Source: JBDSEG01 sp039920165
GTDB taxonomy: Bacteria; Pseudomonadota; Gammaproteobacteria; Burkholderiales; Burkholderiaceae_C
NCBI GenBank assembly: GCA_039920165.1
Contig: JBDSEG010000340.1
Span: 1-51,766, forward strand
Reading direction: 5' to 3'
Length of the DNA stretch: 51,766 bases
Every line of letters starts with the position of its first letter. Position 1 is the stretch's first letter. Positions 15,932 to 24,588 of this stretch are shown one piece after another. Position numbers and translations under genes: made by a program. The notes beneath the pieces were generated by a model. That model was not told where the DNA came from, did no database searches, and was given only the letters and a program-made list of their open reading frames with translations.

Positions 15932-17163
15932 GCCTTGTGTTGCAGGGTGAACTGGACGACGCTCGTATTGCCGGCCGCGAACGCCGCCTCGCAATAGGCG
16001 AGATAGAAGTCCCAGGTGCGGATGAATCGGGTGTCGAAGCCGAGTCCGCGCACCGCCGCCTCCGAAGCGCGAAAACTCGTACGCCAGCGCCGCACCGTCT
16101 CGGCATAGTCGAGCCCGAAATCGAGCTCGGTCACGACCGCGAGGCCGGCCTTCGCCGCCGCGGCGCGGAACTCGGTACAACTCGGCAGCAGGCCGCCCGG
16201 AAAGATGTACTGCTGGATGAAATCGGTCGATCCGACATAGCGGTCGAACAGGTCGTCGCGGATCGTGATGCTCTGGATGCAGGCCCGGCCGCCGGGCTTG
16301 AGCTGCTGCCGCACGGTCTCGAAGAAGCTCGGCCAGTATTCGCGTCCGACCGCCTCGAACATCTCGATCGAGACCACCGCATCGAAACTCCCGGCACCTT
16401 CGCTGCGCGCGAGGTCGCGGTAGTCCTGCAGGCGCAGGTCGCCCGCCAATCCGGCCTGTTCGAGGCGCTCGTTGGCAAAGCCGAGCTGCTCGGTCGAGAG
16501 GGTGACGCCGGTCACGCAGGCGCCGATCTCGCGCCCGCACAGTTCCGCGAGCGCGCCCCAGCCACAGCCGATCTCGAGCACGCGCTGGCCACGCTGCACC
16601 GCGCACTCGGCGAGAGCGCGCCGCATCTTGGCGTGCTGCGCTGCGACCAGGTCCGCGCCGGGGTCTCCTTCGAACCACGCGCTGCTGTAATTCATGCTCG
16701 GGTCGAGCCACAGCGAATAGAACGCATTGCCGAGGTCGTAGTGCGCATGGATATTGCGGCGGCTGCCGCGGCGTGAATTGCGCTGCAACAGATGGCGCGC
16801 GCGGTACAGCAGCGCGCCCCACCAGCGGCCGTAGACGACCGCCTCGATGTCGGCGCGGTTGGCGATCAGCAGCCCGAGCAGCGCCGGCATGTCGGGGGTG
16901 TCCCAATCGCCGGCGATGTAGCTTTCGGCAAAGCCGATATCGCCCTTGCGCAACGCCGCGGCGCAGGGGTTCCAGTTGCGCAGGCGCAGCGCCGCACGCG
17001 GCTCGCCAGGGGCGTGGCTGCCCAGGCGCGCCGCACTGCCGTCGGGCAGGCGCAGGTCGAGCGTGCCGTGGCGCAGCCGGCCGAGCAGGGCGAAGACCGC
17101 GCGGGCGGCGGGCGGGGCCGAGGCGGGCAGGGCGAGCGCGGAGGTCGAGGTGAGGCTGGTCAT
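15928..17163 (-). CDS. Cyclopropane-fatty-acyl-phospholipid synthase-like methyltransferase
   Basis: A 411-residue S-adenosylmethionine-dependent enzyme of the CFA/mycolic-acid methyltransferase family. The signature HAHYDLGNAFYSLWLDPSMNYS (from residue about 140) precedes the SAM site VLEIGCGWGALAE (about 195-207). EMFEAVGREYWPSFF and YIFPGGLLPS complete the lipid-binding core. It methylates unsaturated phospholipid acyl chains, giving either cyclopropane or a methyl branch. ATG at 17163 is preferred; a TTG at 17178 is possible. In Rhodobacter a related methyltransferase in a similar cluster belongs to the singlet-oxygen response. A 28-nt gap separates it from DUF1365 upstream. Confidence 0.93.
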   Translation of the reverse strand: MTSLTSTSALALPASAPPAARAVFALLGRLRHGTLDLRLPDGSAARLGSHAPGEPRAALRLRNWNPCAAALRKGDIGFAESYIAGDWDTPDMPALLGLLIANRADIEAVVYGRWWGALLYRARHLLQRNSRRGSRRNIHAHYDLGNAFYSLWLDPSMNYSSAWFEGDPGADLVAAQHAKMRRALAECAVQRGQRVLEIGCGWGALAELCGREIGACVTGVTLSTEQLGFANERLEQAGLAGDLRLQDYRDLARSEGAGSFDAVVSIEMFEAVGREYWPSFFETVRQQLKPGGRACIQSITIRDDLFDRYVGSTDFIQQYIFPGGLLPSCTEFRAAAAKAGLAVVTELDFGLDYAETVRRWRTSFRASEAAVRGLGFDTRFIRTWDFYLAYCEAAFAAGNTSVVQFTLQHKA

Positions 17164-17191
17164 GGGGTTCGAAGGCAAGTGAAAAACAAGA

Positions 17192-17947
17192 TCAGTCGGA
17201 GACGAAATCGGCCGGTGGCGCGGGCTTCCCGAACCACGGCACGCGCTTGGCCCACAGCCGTGCCGCCTGCCAGTGGATGCGGGCGATCACGCCGAAAGTC
17301 ATCAGCGGCATGCCGAAGAAGGCGCCGCGGATGCGCGCCGGCGTCAGACGGTGCAGCCGGCCCGAAACACTGGTGCGCAGCAGCGCGCCCGCAGCGTCGT
17401 GCAGGTCGATGCAGGCGAGCGTTCGCAGCGGGTTCTGGCCACGCGCAAAACGGAAGCGGTAGTCGCCCTGTACCGCGCAGAACGGCGAGACGTGGAAGAC
17501 CTTGGCCGCACGCACTTCGCGGCCATCGTCGAGGCCGGGGCCGCGCAGAAGATAGCAGTGGCGCTCGCCGAAGGTGTTGTTCACCTCGACCAGAACCGCC
17601 GCGAGCGTGCCGTCGCGACGCCGGCAGTACCAGAAGCTCACCGGCTTGAAGACAAAGCCGAGCACGCGCGGGTAGCAGTGCAGCCAGATCTCGCCGTCGG
17701 CACAAGTAACGCCATGCGCCGCAAGCACCGACTCGAGCCAGGCGAGGCTGTCCTCGCCGCCGTCGCCGTGGTCGGCATCGTGAAAGCCGATCAGCCCGAA
17801 GCGGTTGCGTGCGAGCGCCTTGTGCGGCGAGTCGCGCAGCCGGCGCATCGGCAGCATGAGGAAGTAGGTCGGGTATTCGAAGCGATGCGGCACCGGCCGC
17901 AGGCGCTCATGGCGCACCCGGCCGATGCCGATCAACGGCTCATCCAC
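17192..17947 (-). CDS. DUF1365 family protein
   Basis: A 251-residue DUF1365 protein: GRVRHERLRPVPHRFEYPTYF, RNRFGLIGFHDADHGDGG, WLHCYPRVLGFVFKPVSFWYCRRRDGTLAAVLVEVNNTFGERHCYLL and AAKVFHVSPFCAVQGDYRFRF are the diagnostic blocks. The function is unproven; its fixed place between the FAD oxidoreductase and cfa-like gene suggests work on the same acyl chain. The start is GTG at 17947, 8 nt after the upstream stop. No ATG in frame fits, and the conserved N-terminus begins right after it. Confidence 0.92.
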   Translation of the reverse strand: MDEPLIGIGRVRHERLRPVPHRFEYPTYFLMLPMRRLRDSPHKALARNRFGLIGFHDADHGDGGEDSLAWLESVLAAHGVTCADGEIWLHCYPRVLGFVFKPVSFWYCRRRDGTLAAVLVEVNNTFGERHCYLLRGPGLDDGREVRAAKVFHVSPFCAVQGDYRFRFARGQNPLRTLACIDLHDAAGALLRTSVSGRLHRLTPARIRGAFFGMPLMTFGVIARIHWQAARLWAKRVPWFGKPAPPADFVSD

Positions 17948-17955
17948 TGCGGCGC

Positions 17956-19275
17956 TCAAGCGGCTTCTTTCCGGATGGCGTCGGCCGCGGCCCAGGCGCT
18001 GCGCAGCCCGGCACATACCGCTAGCCCCGAAACGAGGCCGTCTTCGTGAAATCCATAGCCGGTCCAGGCGCCACAGAACCAGCTGTGGGCGCGGCCCTGC
18101 AGCTCGGGCAGGCGCTGCTGCGCGGCGATCGCGGCGCGGTCGAACACCGGGTGCGCGTAATCGAATTCGCCGTGCACCAGCGCGTCGCGCGGCGCCACCA
18201 GCGGATTCAGCGAAACGATCACCGGGGTGGTGAAGGGCAGCGGCTGCAGGCGGTTCAACCAATAGTGAAGACAAACGCCGGCGCGCTCGTCGGCGGCATC
18301 GCCGGCGCGCCGGTAATTCCACGCCGCCCAGGCACGCCGCCTTCGCGGCAGGACCGAAGCGTCGGTGTGCAGCACCGCGCGGTTCGAATGAAAGCGGATC
18401 GCGCCGAGCACACTGCGCTCGTCCGCGCTCGCATCCGCAAGCAGCGCGAGCGCCTGATCGCTGTGGCAGGCGAATACCACCTCGTCGAAGCGCTCGGTGC
18501 TACCACCGCCATCGCGCCCGGCGTGAATCCACACGCCGGCATCGGCCCGCCCGGCGGGCACCCGCCGAACCTGATGCACGGGCGTATTGAGGCGCGCGTC
18601 GGGAATGCTCGCCAGCATGCGTTCGACATAGCGACGCGAACCGCCCTCGACCGTAAACCAGCGCGGCCGGTTCGCGATCTGCAGCAGGCCGTGGTGGTGG
18701 CAGAAGCGGATCAGCGTCGCGATCGGAAAGCGCAGCATCTGGTCGGTCGGGCACGACCAGATGCAGCCGATCATCGGCAGCAGGTACCAGTCGCGAAACG
18801 GCCGCGTGAATCGCTCGCGGTCGAGGAAATCGCCGATCGGCTCGTCCAGCGCCAGTTCGCCACCGCCTTCGGCAAGCACCGTGCAGACGCGATTGAAACG
18901 AATGATCTCGGCCAGCATCCGCCAAAAGCGCGGGCGCAGCAGGTTGGCGCGCTGGGCGAATACCGTGTCGAGGTTGCTGCCACTCCACTCTATCCCGGCA
19001 TCCACCGCCTGGACCGAAAACGACATCTCCGACGGCGCCAGCGCCACGTCGAGGTCGGCGAACAGCGCGATCAAATTCGGATAGGTGCGCTCGTTCAGGA
19101 CCAGAAACCCGGTGTCCACACCGTGGCTCACGCCGTCGACGTGGATGTCTACGGTATTGGCGTGACCGCCAAAGTGAGCGCCAGCTTCGTAGAGCGTGAC
19201 GCGGGCCTGGCCGGTCAACCCGCGGGCGACCGACAGACCGGCGATTCCCGAGCCGATGACGGCGACGCTGCGCAT
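17956..19275 (-). CDS. FAD-dependent amine-oxidase-like oxidoreductase
   Basis: A 439-residue flavoprotein. N-terminal dinucleotide motif VIGSGIAGLS (residues 6-15) is followed by the GG-doublet LYEAGAHFGGHANTV. The mid-section GIEWSGSNLDTVFAQRANL, WSCPTDQMLRFPIATLIRFCHHHGLLQI and C-terminal FCGAWTGYGFHEDGLVSG match the NAD/FAD-binding proteins that head DUF1365-cfa clusters. Related enzymes desaturate or oxidise methylated acyl chains, for instance in furan fatty-acid formation in alphaproteobacteria; this is inference here. It starts 3 nt after a 25-codon leader ORF and is first of eight genes. Confidence 0.92.
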   Translation of the reverse strand: MRSVAVIGSGIAGLSVARGLTGQARVTLYEAGAHFGGHANTVDIHVDGVSHGVDTGFLVLNERTYPNLIALFADLDVALAPSEMSFSVQAVDAGIEWSGSNLDTVFAQRANLLRPRFWRMLAEIIRFNRVCTVLAEGGGELALDEPIGDFLDRERFTRPFRDWYLLPMIGCIWSCPTDQMLRFPIATLIRFCHHHGLLQIANRPRWFTVEGGSRRYVERMLASIPDARLNTPVHQVRRVPAGRADAGVWIHAGRDGGGSTERFDEVVFACHSDQALALLADASADERSVLGAIRFHSNRAVLHTDASVLPRRRRAWAAWNYRRAGDAADERAGVCLHYWLNRLQPLPFTTPVIVSLNPLVAPRDALVHGEFDYAHPVFDRAAIAAQQRLPELQGRAHSWFCGAWTGYGFHEDGLVSGLAVCAGLRSAWAAADAIRKEAA

Positions 19276-19278
19276 GCC

Positions 19279-19356
19279 TCAGGCCGCCCGCAAAACGGGC
19301 GTAGGGACGCGGATGGCGCCACGGCGGCGCCGGGTGCGGGGCTCGAATGGTTGCAT
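19279..19356 (-). CDS. Possible 25-residue leader peptide
   Basis: A short ORF with a GGAGA ribosome site 6 nt before its ATG (19356). It encodes a basic peptide starting MQPFEPRTRRRRGAIR. Its stop lies 3 nt before the ATG of the FAD oxidoreductase, so translation of the operon head could be coupled to it. The coding part contains a hairpin GCCCG-(N5)-CGGGC (about 19285-19299). No similarity is recognised. It may be a regulatory leader or chance. Confidence 0.4.
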   Translation of the reverse strand: MQPFEPRTRRRRGAIRVPTPVLRAA

Positions 19357-19376
19357 CACAGTTCTCCAGTCCAGCA

Positions 19377-19396
19377 ATACGCTGTCGGCAGCGTAT
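19377..19396. promoter_or_regulatory. Perfect 20-bp palindrome, likely operator
   Basis: ATACGCTG-TCGG-CAGCGTAT: two 8-bp arms match perfectly around a 4-bp centre. It sits in the 128 bp between the leader ORF of the lipid operon and the divergent diiron protein gene. This is the expected place for one dimeric regulator to control both directions. The regulator is not in the window. Confidence 0.5.
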
Positions 19397-19484
19397 CGGA
19401 TGCAGACCCTTCGACCGCGCGCCGCGGGGACGGGGTGCGAAGGGGGAGGACCTAGAATCGCCGCGACTTCAAAGGCGGATCACG

Positions 19485-20345
19485 ATGATCTATCCCGAAC
19501 TTTTCAGGCAGCTCGAAGCGGTGCGCTGGAACATGGACAAGGACATCCCCTGGGATCAGTTCGATGCCAGCCGGCTGTCCGACGAGCAGGCGCAAACCGT
19601 CAAGATGAATGCCATCACCGAGTGGGCCGCGCTGCCCGCGACCGAGATGTTCTTGCGCGACAACCGCGACGACAGCGACTTCAGCGCCTTCATCAGCGTC
19701 TGGTTCTTCGAGGAGCAGAAACACTCGCTGGTGCTGATGGAGTACCTGCGGCGCTTTCGGCCCGAGCTGGTGCCGACCGAGGCCGAACTGCACGAGGTGC
19801 GCTTCGAATTCGACCCGGCGCCGGCGCTGGAGACGCTGATGCTGCATTTCTGCGGCGAGATCCGTCTGAACCACTGGTACCGGCGCGCCGCCGAGTGGCA
19901 TTCGGAGCCGGTCATCAAGGCGATCTACGAAACCCTGGCGCGTGACGAGGCGCGCCACGGCGGCGCCTATCTGCGCTACATGAAGCGCGCTCTGCAGCGC
20001 TTCGGCAACGAGGCGAAGGCCGCGTTCGCGAAGGTCGGGGTGCTGATGGCGAGCGCGCGGCGCACGGCGCAGGCGCTGCACCCGACCAACCTGCACGTGA
20101 ATGCGAGCCTCTACCCGCGCGATACGGTGCAAAGCCGGTTGCCGAACCCGCAGTGGCTTGAGGTCTGGCTCGACAGGCAGATCCAGTTCGACGCGGTCTG
20201 GGAAGGCAAGGTCATCGACCGCATCCTGCACAACATGGGACTGCTGATGGAACGCAGCTTCGCCAGCGTTCAGGAGCTCAACCGTTTCCGCAAGGAAGTC
20301 ACCGCCCTGGCGCAGCGCCAGGCGGCGGGCGTGCTGCCCTCCTGA
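19485..20345 (+). CDS. Diiron ferritin-like protein, acyl-ACP-desaturase-like
   Basis: A 286-residue four-helix protein with diiron ligands in the pattern Glu46 or Glu54 ... Glu77-x-x-His80 ... Glu125 ... Glu155-x-x-His158 (FFEEQKHS and ARDEARHG). The pattern and spacing resemble soluble stearoyl-ACP desaturases more than iron-storage ferritin. There is no signal peptide. It is divergent from the eight-gene lipid operon across a shared 20-bp palindrome, which suggests a joint role in acyl-chain oxidation or desaturation. Automatic annotation often calls these 'ferritin'. The ATG at 19485 follows a TAGAAT-like -10 at about 19452. Confidence 0.85.
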   Translation: MIYPELFRQLEAVRWNMDKDIPWDQFDASRLSDEQAQTVKMNAITEWAALPATEMFLRDNRDDSDFSAFISVWFFEEQKHSLVLMEYLRRFRPELVPTEAELHEVRFEFDPAPALETLMLHFCGEIRLNHWYRRAAEWHSEPVIKAIYETLARDEARHGGAYLRYMKRALQRFGNEAKAAFAKVGVLMASARRTAQALHPTNLHVNASLYPRDTVQSRLPNPQWLEVWLDRQIQFDAVWEGKVIDRILHNMGLLMERSFASVQELNRFRKEVTALAQRQAAGVLPS

Positions 20346-20358
20346 GGCGATATCCCGG

Positions 20359-21012
20359 TCAGGACTGCGCGGCCGCGCGCTCCTGATCGGCCTTGCGGTC
20401 GGCCGTCACCTTCTGCGCGCTCGGCCGCTCGCCGATCCGCTTGGCGTAAGGCTTCCAGTCGACGCCGCCCTCGCTCAGCAGGTCCACGCCGTAGACCGCC
20501 TTGCTTGCCATCGAGACCAGCGGCAGGCTGACCCAGCCCGCGCAGTCGGCCTGCGTGAAGGTATCGCCGGCGAGATAGGGATCGAATTTCGCGAGGCGCT
20601 TGAACGCCGCGATATTCGCCTCCAGACGCTTGCGGATGCGCGACGCATTCGCTTCGCTGATTTCGCCGCCGAAGAAGGCCTTGCCGTAGAGCTCGCGCGC
20701 GACCAGTTCGAGGTGCAACTCGACATAGGTCGTCAGCTCGCGCACCTTGGCCATCTGCCAGGCATCGGCGGGCAGCAGCGGCGGGTTCGGGTACGCCGCT
20801 TCGAGGTAGTCGAGGATGGCCTGGCTCTCGCACAGCGAACCGTGCTCGGTGACGATGTATGGAATCTTGCCGAGCGGGCTGCACGAGAGAACTTCTTCGT
20901 CACTCCGCCCGGTCTTCGTCACCGCCTCTTCGAACGGCACGCCTTTTTCGATCAGCGCCAGCTTGACCTTGTTGTAGTAGTTCGAGACCGAAAAGCCGTG
21001 CAGGGTGATCAT
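20359..21012 (-). CDS. Glutathione S-transferase family protein
   Basis: A 217-residue cytosolic GST. The N-terminal thioredoxin-like domain reads ITLHGFSVSNYYNKVKLALIEKGVPFEEA with GKIPYIVTEHGSLCESQAILDYLE, holding the cis-Pro and the Glu-Ser glutathione-binding pair; the all-helical C-terminal domain includes FTQADCAGW. The candidate catalytic residue is Ser8 or Ser10, as in other bacterial 'Ser-type' GSTs. The substrate is unknown. The ATG overlaps the rhombosortase stop (ATGA), and the gene is convergent with the diiron protein gene (13 nt apart). Confidence 0.93.
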   Translation of the reverse strand: MITLHGFSVSNYYNKVKLALIEKGVPFEEAVTKTGRSDEEVLSCSPLGKIPYIVTEHGSLCESQAILDYLEAAYPNPPLLPADAWQMAKVRELTTYVELHLELVARELYGKAFFGGEISEANASRIRKRLEANIAAFKRLAKFDPYLAGDTFTQADCAGWVSLPLVSMASKAVYGVDLLSEGGVDWKPYAKRIGERPSAQKVTADRKADQERAAAQS

Positions 21013-21662
21013 AGGAGTGTGCCTTCGGGTGGAGGGATTCGCAGTCTAGCGAGACCGCGCGACACAAGCTCGGCCACGCCGGCGGCGAGCAGGCCCATAA
21101 CGAGGCCGCTCGCATGCGCGAGCGGGGCGATCGCGATATCCCAACCGGCGGGTTGGCGCAGGAGTGTCGACCACGGCGCTTCGCTCGCCACCTTGAGCGC
21201 GAGCCCAACCAGCACGGCGGCGCCGATGGCGCGCCTTCGACCGCGCTCATTCACAAGGAGCGAAACCGCGACGCCCGCGGCACCGGCGTGCAGCACGCCC
21301 GACAGGCCGCCGTAGTGAAGAAGTTCGGGCCGCAGCAGCAGCCCGACCTGGGTCAGCGGCCAGGCGGCGAGCCAGGCCGCGACGCTTCGCATGCGCACCC
21401 GCGCGGTCCAGCCGAATGCCGCGACGAGCGCCGCGCCGGCAAGATTCGCCGCCAGGTGCAGCGGGCTGTAGTGCAGCAGCGCCGCACTCCAGGCGCGCCA
21501 TGGCTCGGTCCGCGCGAGGCCCGGCTGCCAGTCGATCACCGGCGCCGGAACGAAGAAGAAGGCCAGCACCGACGCCAGGGCCAGCGCCGCCGCGAGCGCG
21601 GCCCAGGCGCGGACCGCGCTGGCTTCAGTGGAAGACGGCACGCCAGAGCGCCAGCACGGCAT
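21009..21662 (-). CDS. Rhombosortase-like intramembrane serine protease
   Basis: A 217-residue protein with about six transmembrane helices and rhomboid marks: W-x-x-ALLHYSPLHLAANLAGAALVAAFG, the catalytic serine in YGGLSGVLHAG (Ser121 from this start), and a downstream catalytic His in LAHASGLVMG. The small size and the HYSPLHLAANLAGA pattern fit the rhombosortase subgroup, which processes proteins bearing a GlyGly-CTERM tail. No such target is in the window. Start is ATG 21662, overlapping glnE by 38 nt; GTG 21641 is a good alternative. It is coupled to the GST gene. Confidence 0.85.
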   Translation of the reverse strand: MPCWRSGVPSSTEASAVRAWAALAAALALASVLAFFFVPAPVIDWQPGLARTEPWRAWSAALLHYSPLHLAANLAGAALVAAFGWTARVRMRSVAAWLAAWPLTQVGLLLRPELLHYGGLSGVLHAGAAGVAVSLLVNERGRRRAIGAAVLVGLALKVASEAPWSTLLRQPAGWDIAIAPLAHASGLVMGLLAAGVAELVSRGLARLRIPPPEGTLL

Positions 21663-24405
21663 CGCTCTGGGCCACCACGCTCGCCGGCGGCACCTGGGTC
21701 GGCTGCTCGTCCAGACGGGCCCGGTGCTGCGCGCGCCGCAGTTCGCGGTAGGCATCGGCGGCGGCCCGGCCGATACCGGGCGGCAGCAGGCCGGCGTCCT
21801 CGGCACGCGCGAGCAACGCGATATTGCCGACATCGTCGAGCAGTTCGGGATGCGCCGCGCTGCGCCCGAGCACCAGCGCCTGGACCGCGAATTCGACGTC
21901 CATCATTCCGCCCGCGCTGTGCTTGACGTCGAACGATCCGGCCCTCACACGGTGCGCGCTCCGCACCTTCTCGCGCATGGCGCGGATCTCGGCATGCAGC
22001 GCAACGATGTCGCGGGGCGCGCACAGCACGCTGCGCCGCACCGCCTCGAAGCGCGGTCCGATCTCGAGCAGGCCCGCGCACCAGCGCGCGCGCGTCAGCG
22101 CCTGGTGCTCCCAGGTCCACGCGGTATTGCTGCCGCGCCCAGTCTGGTAGGCGGCGAAAGAATCGATCGACGTGACCAGCAGGCCGGAGTTGCCGTTCGG
22201 CCGCAGCGCGGTATCGATATCGAACAGCTCGCCGGCCGAGGTGCGCAGCGTGAGCCAGGCGATGAGCTTGCGGACGAATCCGGCATAGACCTCGGCGGCG
22301 CTTTCGTCCGCATCGTCGTAGACGAAGACCACGTCGAGGTCGCTGCCGTAGCCGAGCTCCTTGCCGCCGAGCTTGCCGTAGGCGATGACAGCGAAGCGCG
22401 GCTCGGCGCGGTGCGCCTGCTTGTAGTGGCGCCAGGCCCAGCGGATGGTGCAGTCGAGCGTGGCGTCGGCGAGCGCCGACAGATCGTCGGCGACCTGCTC
22501 CACGCTGATGTCGCCTTCGACGTCGCGTACCAAGGTGCGGAAGATCTCGGCGTGGTGGGCGCGGCGCAAGGTGTCGAGCAAGGACTCCTCGTCGGCCTGG
22601 CCCGATTGCTCCCAGGCCGCGTGGCGCGCATCGAGTTCACGCCCGAACTCGATGCGGTCGAAGCGGCCGTGCATCAGGCGCTCGTCGGCCAGTTCGTCGA
22701 TCACGCCCGGATGCAGCATCAGATAGCGCATTGGCCACCGTGCGAGGCCGAGCAGGCGCAGCAGCCGGGTGTGCACCTCGGGACGTTCGACCAGCAGCGC
22801 GAGATAGCTCTCGCGCCGCAGAAGCGGCTCGAGCCAGTCGATGAAGCGCTGCGCCGCTTCCATCGTGCAGCGGTTCTCGTGCACCGCCTGCGCCGCGCGC
22901 GCGACGAGGCGCGCCAGGCGCAGCTTGCTGTCGTCGCGCAAGGCCTTGATGCGCGGGCGCTCGCACATCGCCCGCACGCGCGCCGCAAGCTCGGCCGGCA
23001 GCTGGTCGAGAAAGGAGTCGCTGTCGACCGGCAGCGGCGGCGCGCCGCAGGTCCGGCAGGCGTCCGCGCCGACGGCGGCCTGGGGTCGCCCGTCGTGCAG
23101 CAGCGCGTCGAATTCGGTCGCGACGAATTCGCGCGTCTGCCCGAGCAGGTCGAGCAGATCGCGCGCGCCATGGCAGCCGGCGATGCCCAGGCTGGCCGCG
23201 ATCCAGTCGAGATCGGTATCCGTCGTCGGCAGCAGGTGCGTCTGCTGGTCGTCGAGAAACTGGATCCGGTGCTCGACCCGGCGCAGGAAGGTATACGCCT
23301 GCGCCAGCCGCTGCGCCGTGTGCGGCTTCATCAGGCCTGCGCCGGTCAGCTTGCCCAGGCTCTTCAAGGTCGAGCGCGTGCGCAGCTCCGGAAATGGGCC
23401 GCCGCGCACGACCAGCAGCAGCTGGACGATGAACTCGATTTCGCGGATGCCGCCGCGCGACAGCTTCACGTCGTTGGCGCGCTCAGGGCGGCCGGACGCT
23501 CGCCGCAGCGCTTCGTCGCGCACCTTGCGGTGCAGCTGGCGCAGGCCCTCGAAGATGCCGTAGTCGAGATAGCGCCGGTAGACGAAGGCCGTCACCGCGG
23601 TGCGCAGCGCGAGCGCCCGGCCTTCGCGGATGCTGGCCCGCGGCGCGACGACCCGGCTCTTCAACCAGGCGAAGCGTTCCCACTCGCGGCCCTGGATCTG
23701 GAAATATTCCTCCAGCATCGGCAGGCTTACGACCGGCGGGCCTGAATTTCCGTTCGGTCGCAGCGCCAGGTCGACACGGAATACGTTGCCGTCTTCGGTC
23801 GTCTCGCCGATCAGCGTGTACAGGCAGCGCGCGATGTGCGAGAAATATTCGTGCGCGCTGATGGCGTTCGGTGTGTCGGTCTCGCCCGCGTCCTCGTAGA
23901 CATAGATCAGGTCGATGTCGGAGGAGACATTCAGTTCGCGTCCGCCGAGCTTGCCCATGCCGACGATCCAGAATTCGATGCGCTCGCCCTGCGAATTGCG
24001 CGGCACGCCCACCTTCGCATCCTGTTCGGCAAAGGCCTGCGCCAGCGCGAGATCGAGCGTCGCCTCGGCCAGCGCCGTCATCGCGCCAGTGATATCGGCC
24101 AGCGTCGCCGCCGCTTCGATATCGAGCACCGCCAGCCGCTCGAGGACGAGCTGGCGCGCGACGCGCAGGGCCGAGGCGAGTTCGCGCCCGCCTTCGCGCA
24201 GCCGCGTCACCAGCGCGGTCACCAACGCAGCGTCAGGCAGGCCGGGCGGTAGCAGACCGAGTTCGGCGGCATAGCGGCGCCGGATGCGCTGGACGAAGCG
24301 GCTGTGCTCGGCCGCGACGGCGCCCGGCTCGGCGGATGACCGCCCATTCCCGAGCGAGTGTGCGAGGGTCGCGGTCTCGACAGGGGATGACGGTGCGGAA
24401 CCCAT
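21625..24405 (-). CDS. glnE: Glutamine synthetase adenylyltransferase/adenylyl-removing enzyme
   Basis: A 926-residue bifunctional enzyme that adenylylates and de-adenylylates glutamine synthetase in response to nitrogen status via PII. It has two nucleotidyltransferase domains: the first with SSDIDLIYVYED, within KLGGRELNVSSD and NPFRVD-type context; the second with KLGGKELGYGSDLDVVFVYDD. Both contain the G-S/SD-x-D metal motifs. RPNGNSG appears twice, as expected. The length is normal. The ATG at 24405 is preferred to the TTG at 24417. It is divergent from yhdP (183 bp). Confidence 0.97.
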   Translation of the reverse strand: MGSAPSSPVETATLAHSLGNGRSSAEPGAVAAEHSRFVQRIRRRYAAELGLLPPGLPDAALVTALVTRLREGGRELASALRVARQLVLERLAVLDIEAAATLADITGAMTALAEATLDLALAQAFAEQDAKVGVPRNSQGERIEFWIVGMGKLGGRELNVSSDIDLIYVYEDAGETDTPNAISAHEYFSHIARCLYTLIGETTEDGNVFRVDLALRPNGNSGPPVVSLPMLEEYFQIQGREWERFAWLKSRVVAPRASIREGRALALRTAVTAFVYRRYLDYGIFEGLRQLHRKVRDEALRRASGRPERANDVKLSRGGIREIEFIVQLLLVVRGGPFPELRTRSTLKSLGKLTGAGLMKPHTAQRLAQAYTFLRRVEHRIQFLDDQQTHLLPTTDTDLDWIAASLGIAGCHGARDLLDLLGQTREFVATEFDALLHDGRPQAAVGADACRTCGAPPLPVDSDSFLDQLPAELAARVRAMCERPRIKALRDDSKLRLARLVARAAQAVHENRCTMEAAQRFIDWLEPLLRRESYLALLVERPEVHTRLLRLLGLARWPMRYLMLHPGVIDELADERLMHGRFDRIEFGRELDARHAAWEQSGQADEESLLDTLRRAHHAEIFRTLVRDVEGDISVEQVADDLSALADATLDCTIRWAWRHYKQAHRAEPRFAVIAYGKLGGKELGYGSDLDVVFVYDDADESAAEVYAGFVRKLIAWLTLRTSAGELFDIDTALRPNGNSGLLVTSIDSFAAYQTGRGSNTAWTWEHQALTRARWCAGLLEIGPRFEAVRRSVLCAPRDIVALHAEIRAMREKVRSAHRVRAGSFDVKHSAGGMMDVEFAVQALVLGRSAAHPELLDDVGNIALLARAEDAGLLPPGIGRAAADAYRELRRAQHRARLDEQPTQVPPASVVAQSDAVLALWRAVFH

Positions 24406-24588
24406 CGCTCGGCGCAAGGTCTGTGCTAGATTGATTCGAAGGCTTCGGGCCGGCGCCTGACCGTTCGCTGTGACGAAAGGAAGCTCGCCGGGGCAGTGGC
24501 TTCGGGTCGCGGTGGCCAGTGTTGCCGGTCATCGCGTCGTGGCTCCTGGCGTCCCTGCCGCAAACCTTGCCGGTATGCCGAACTCTTC

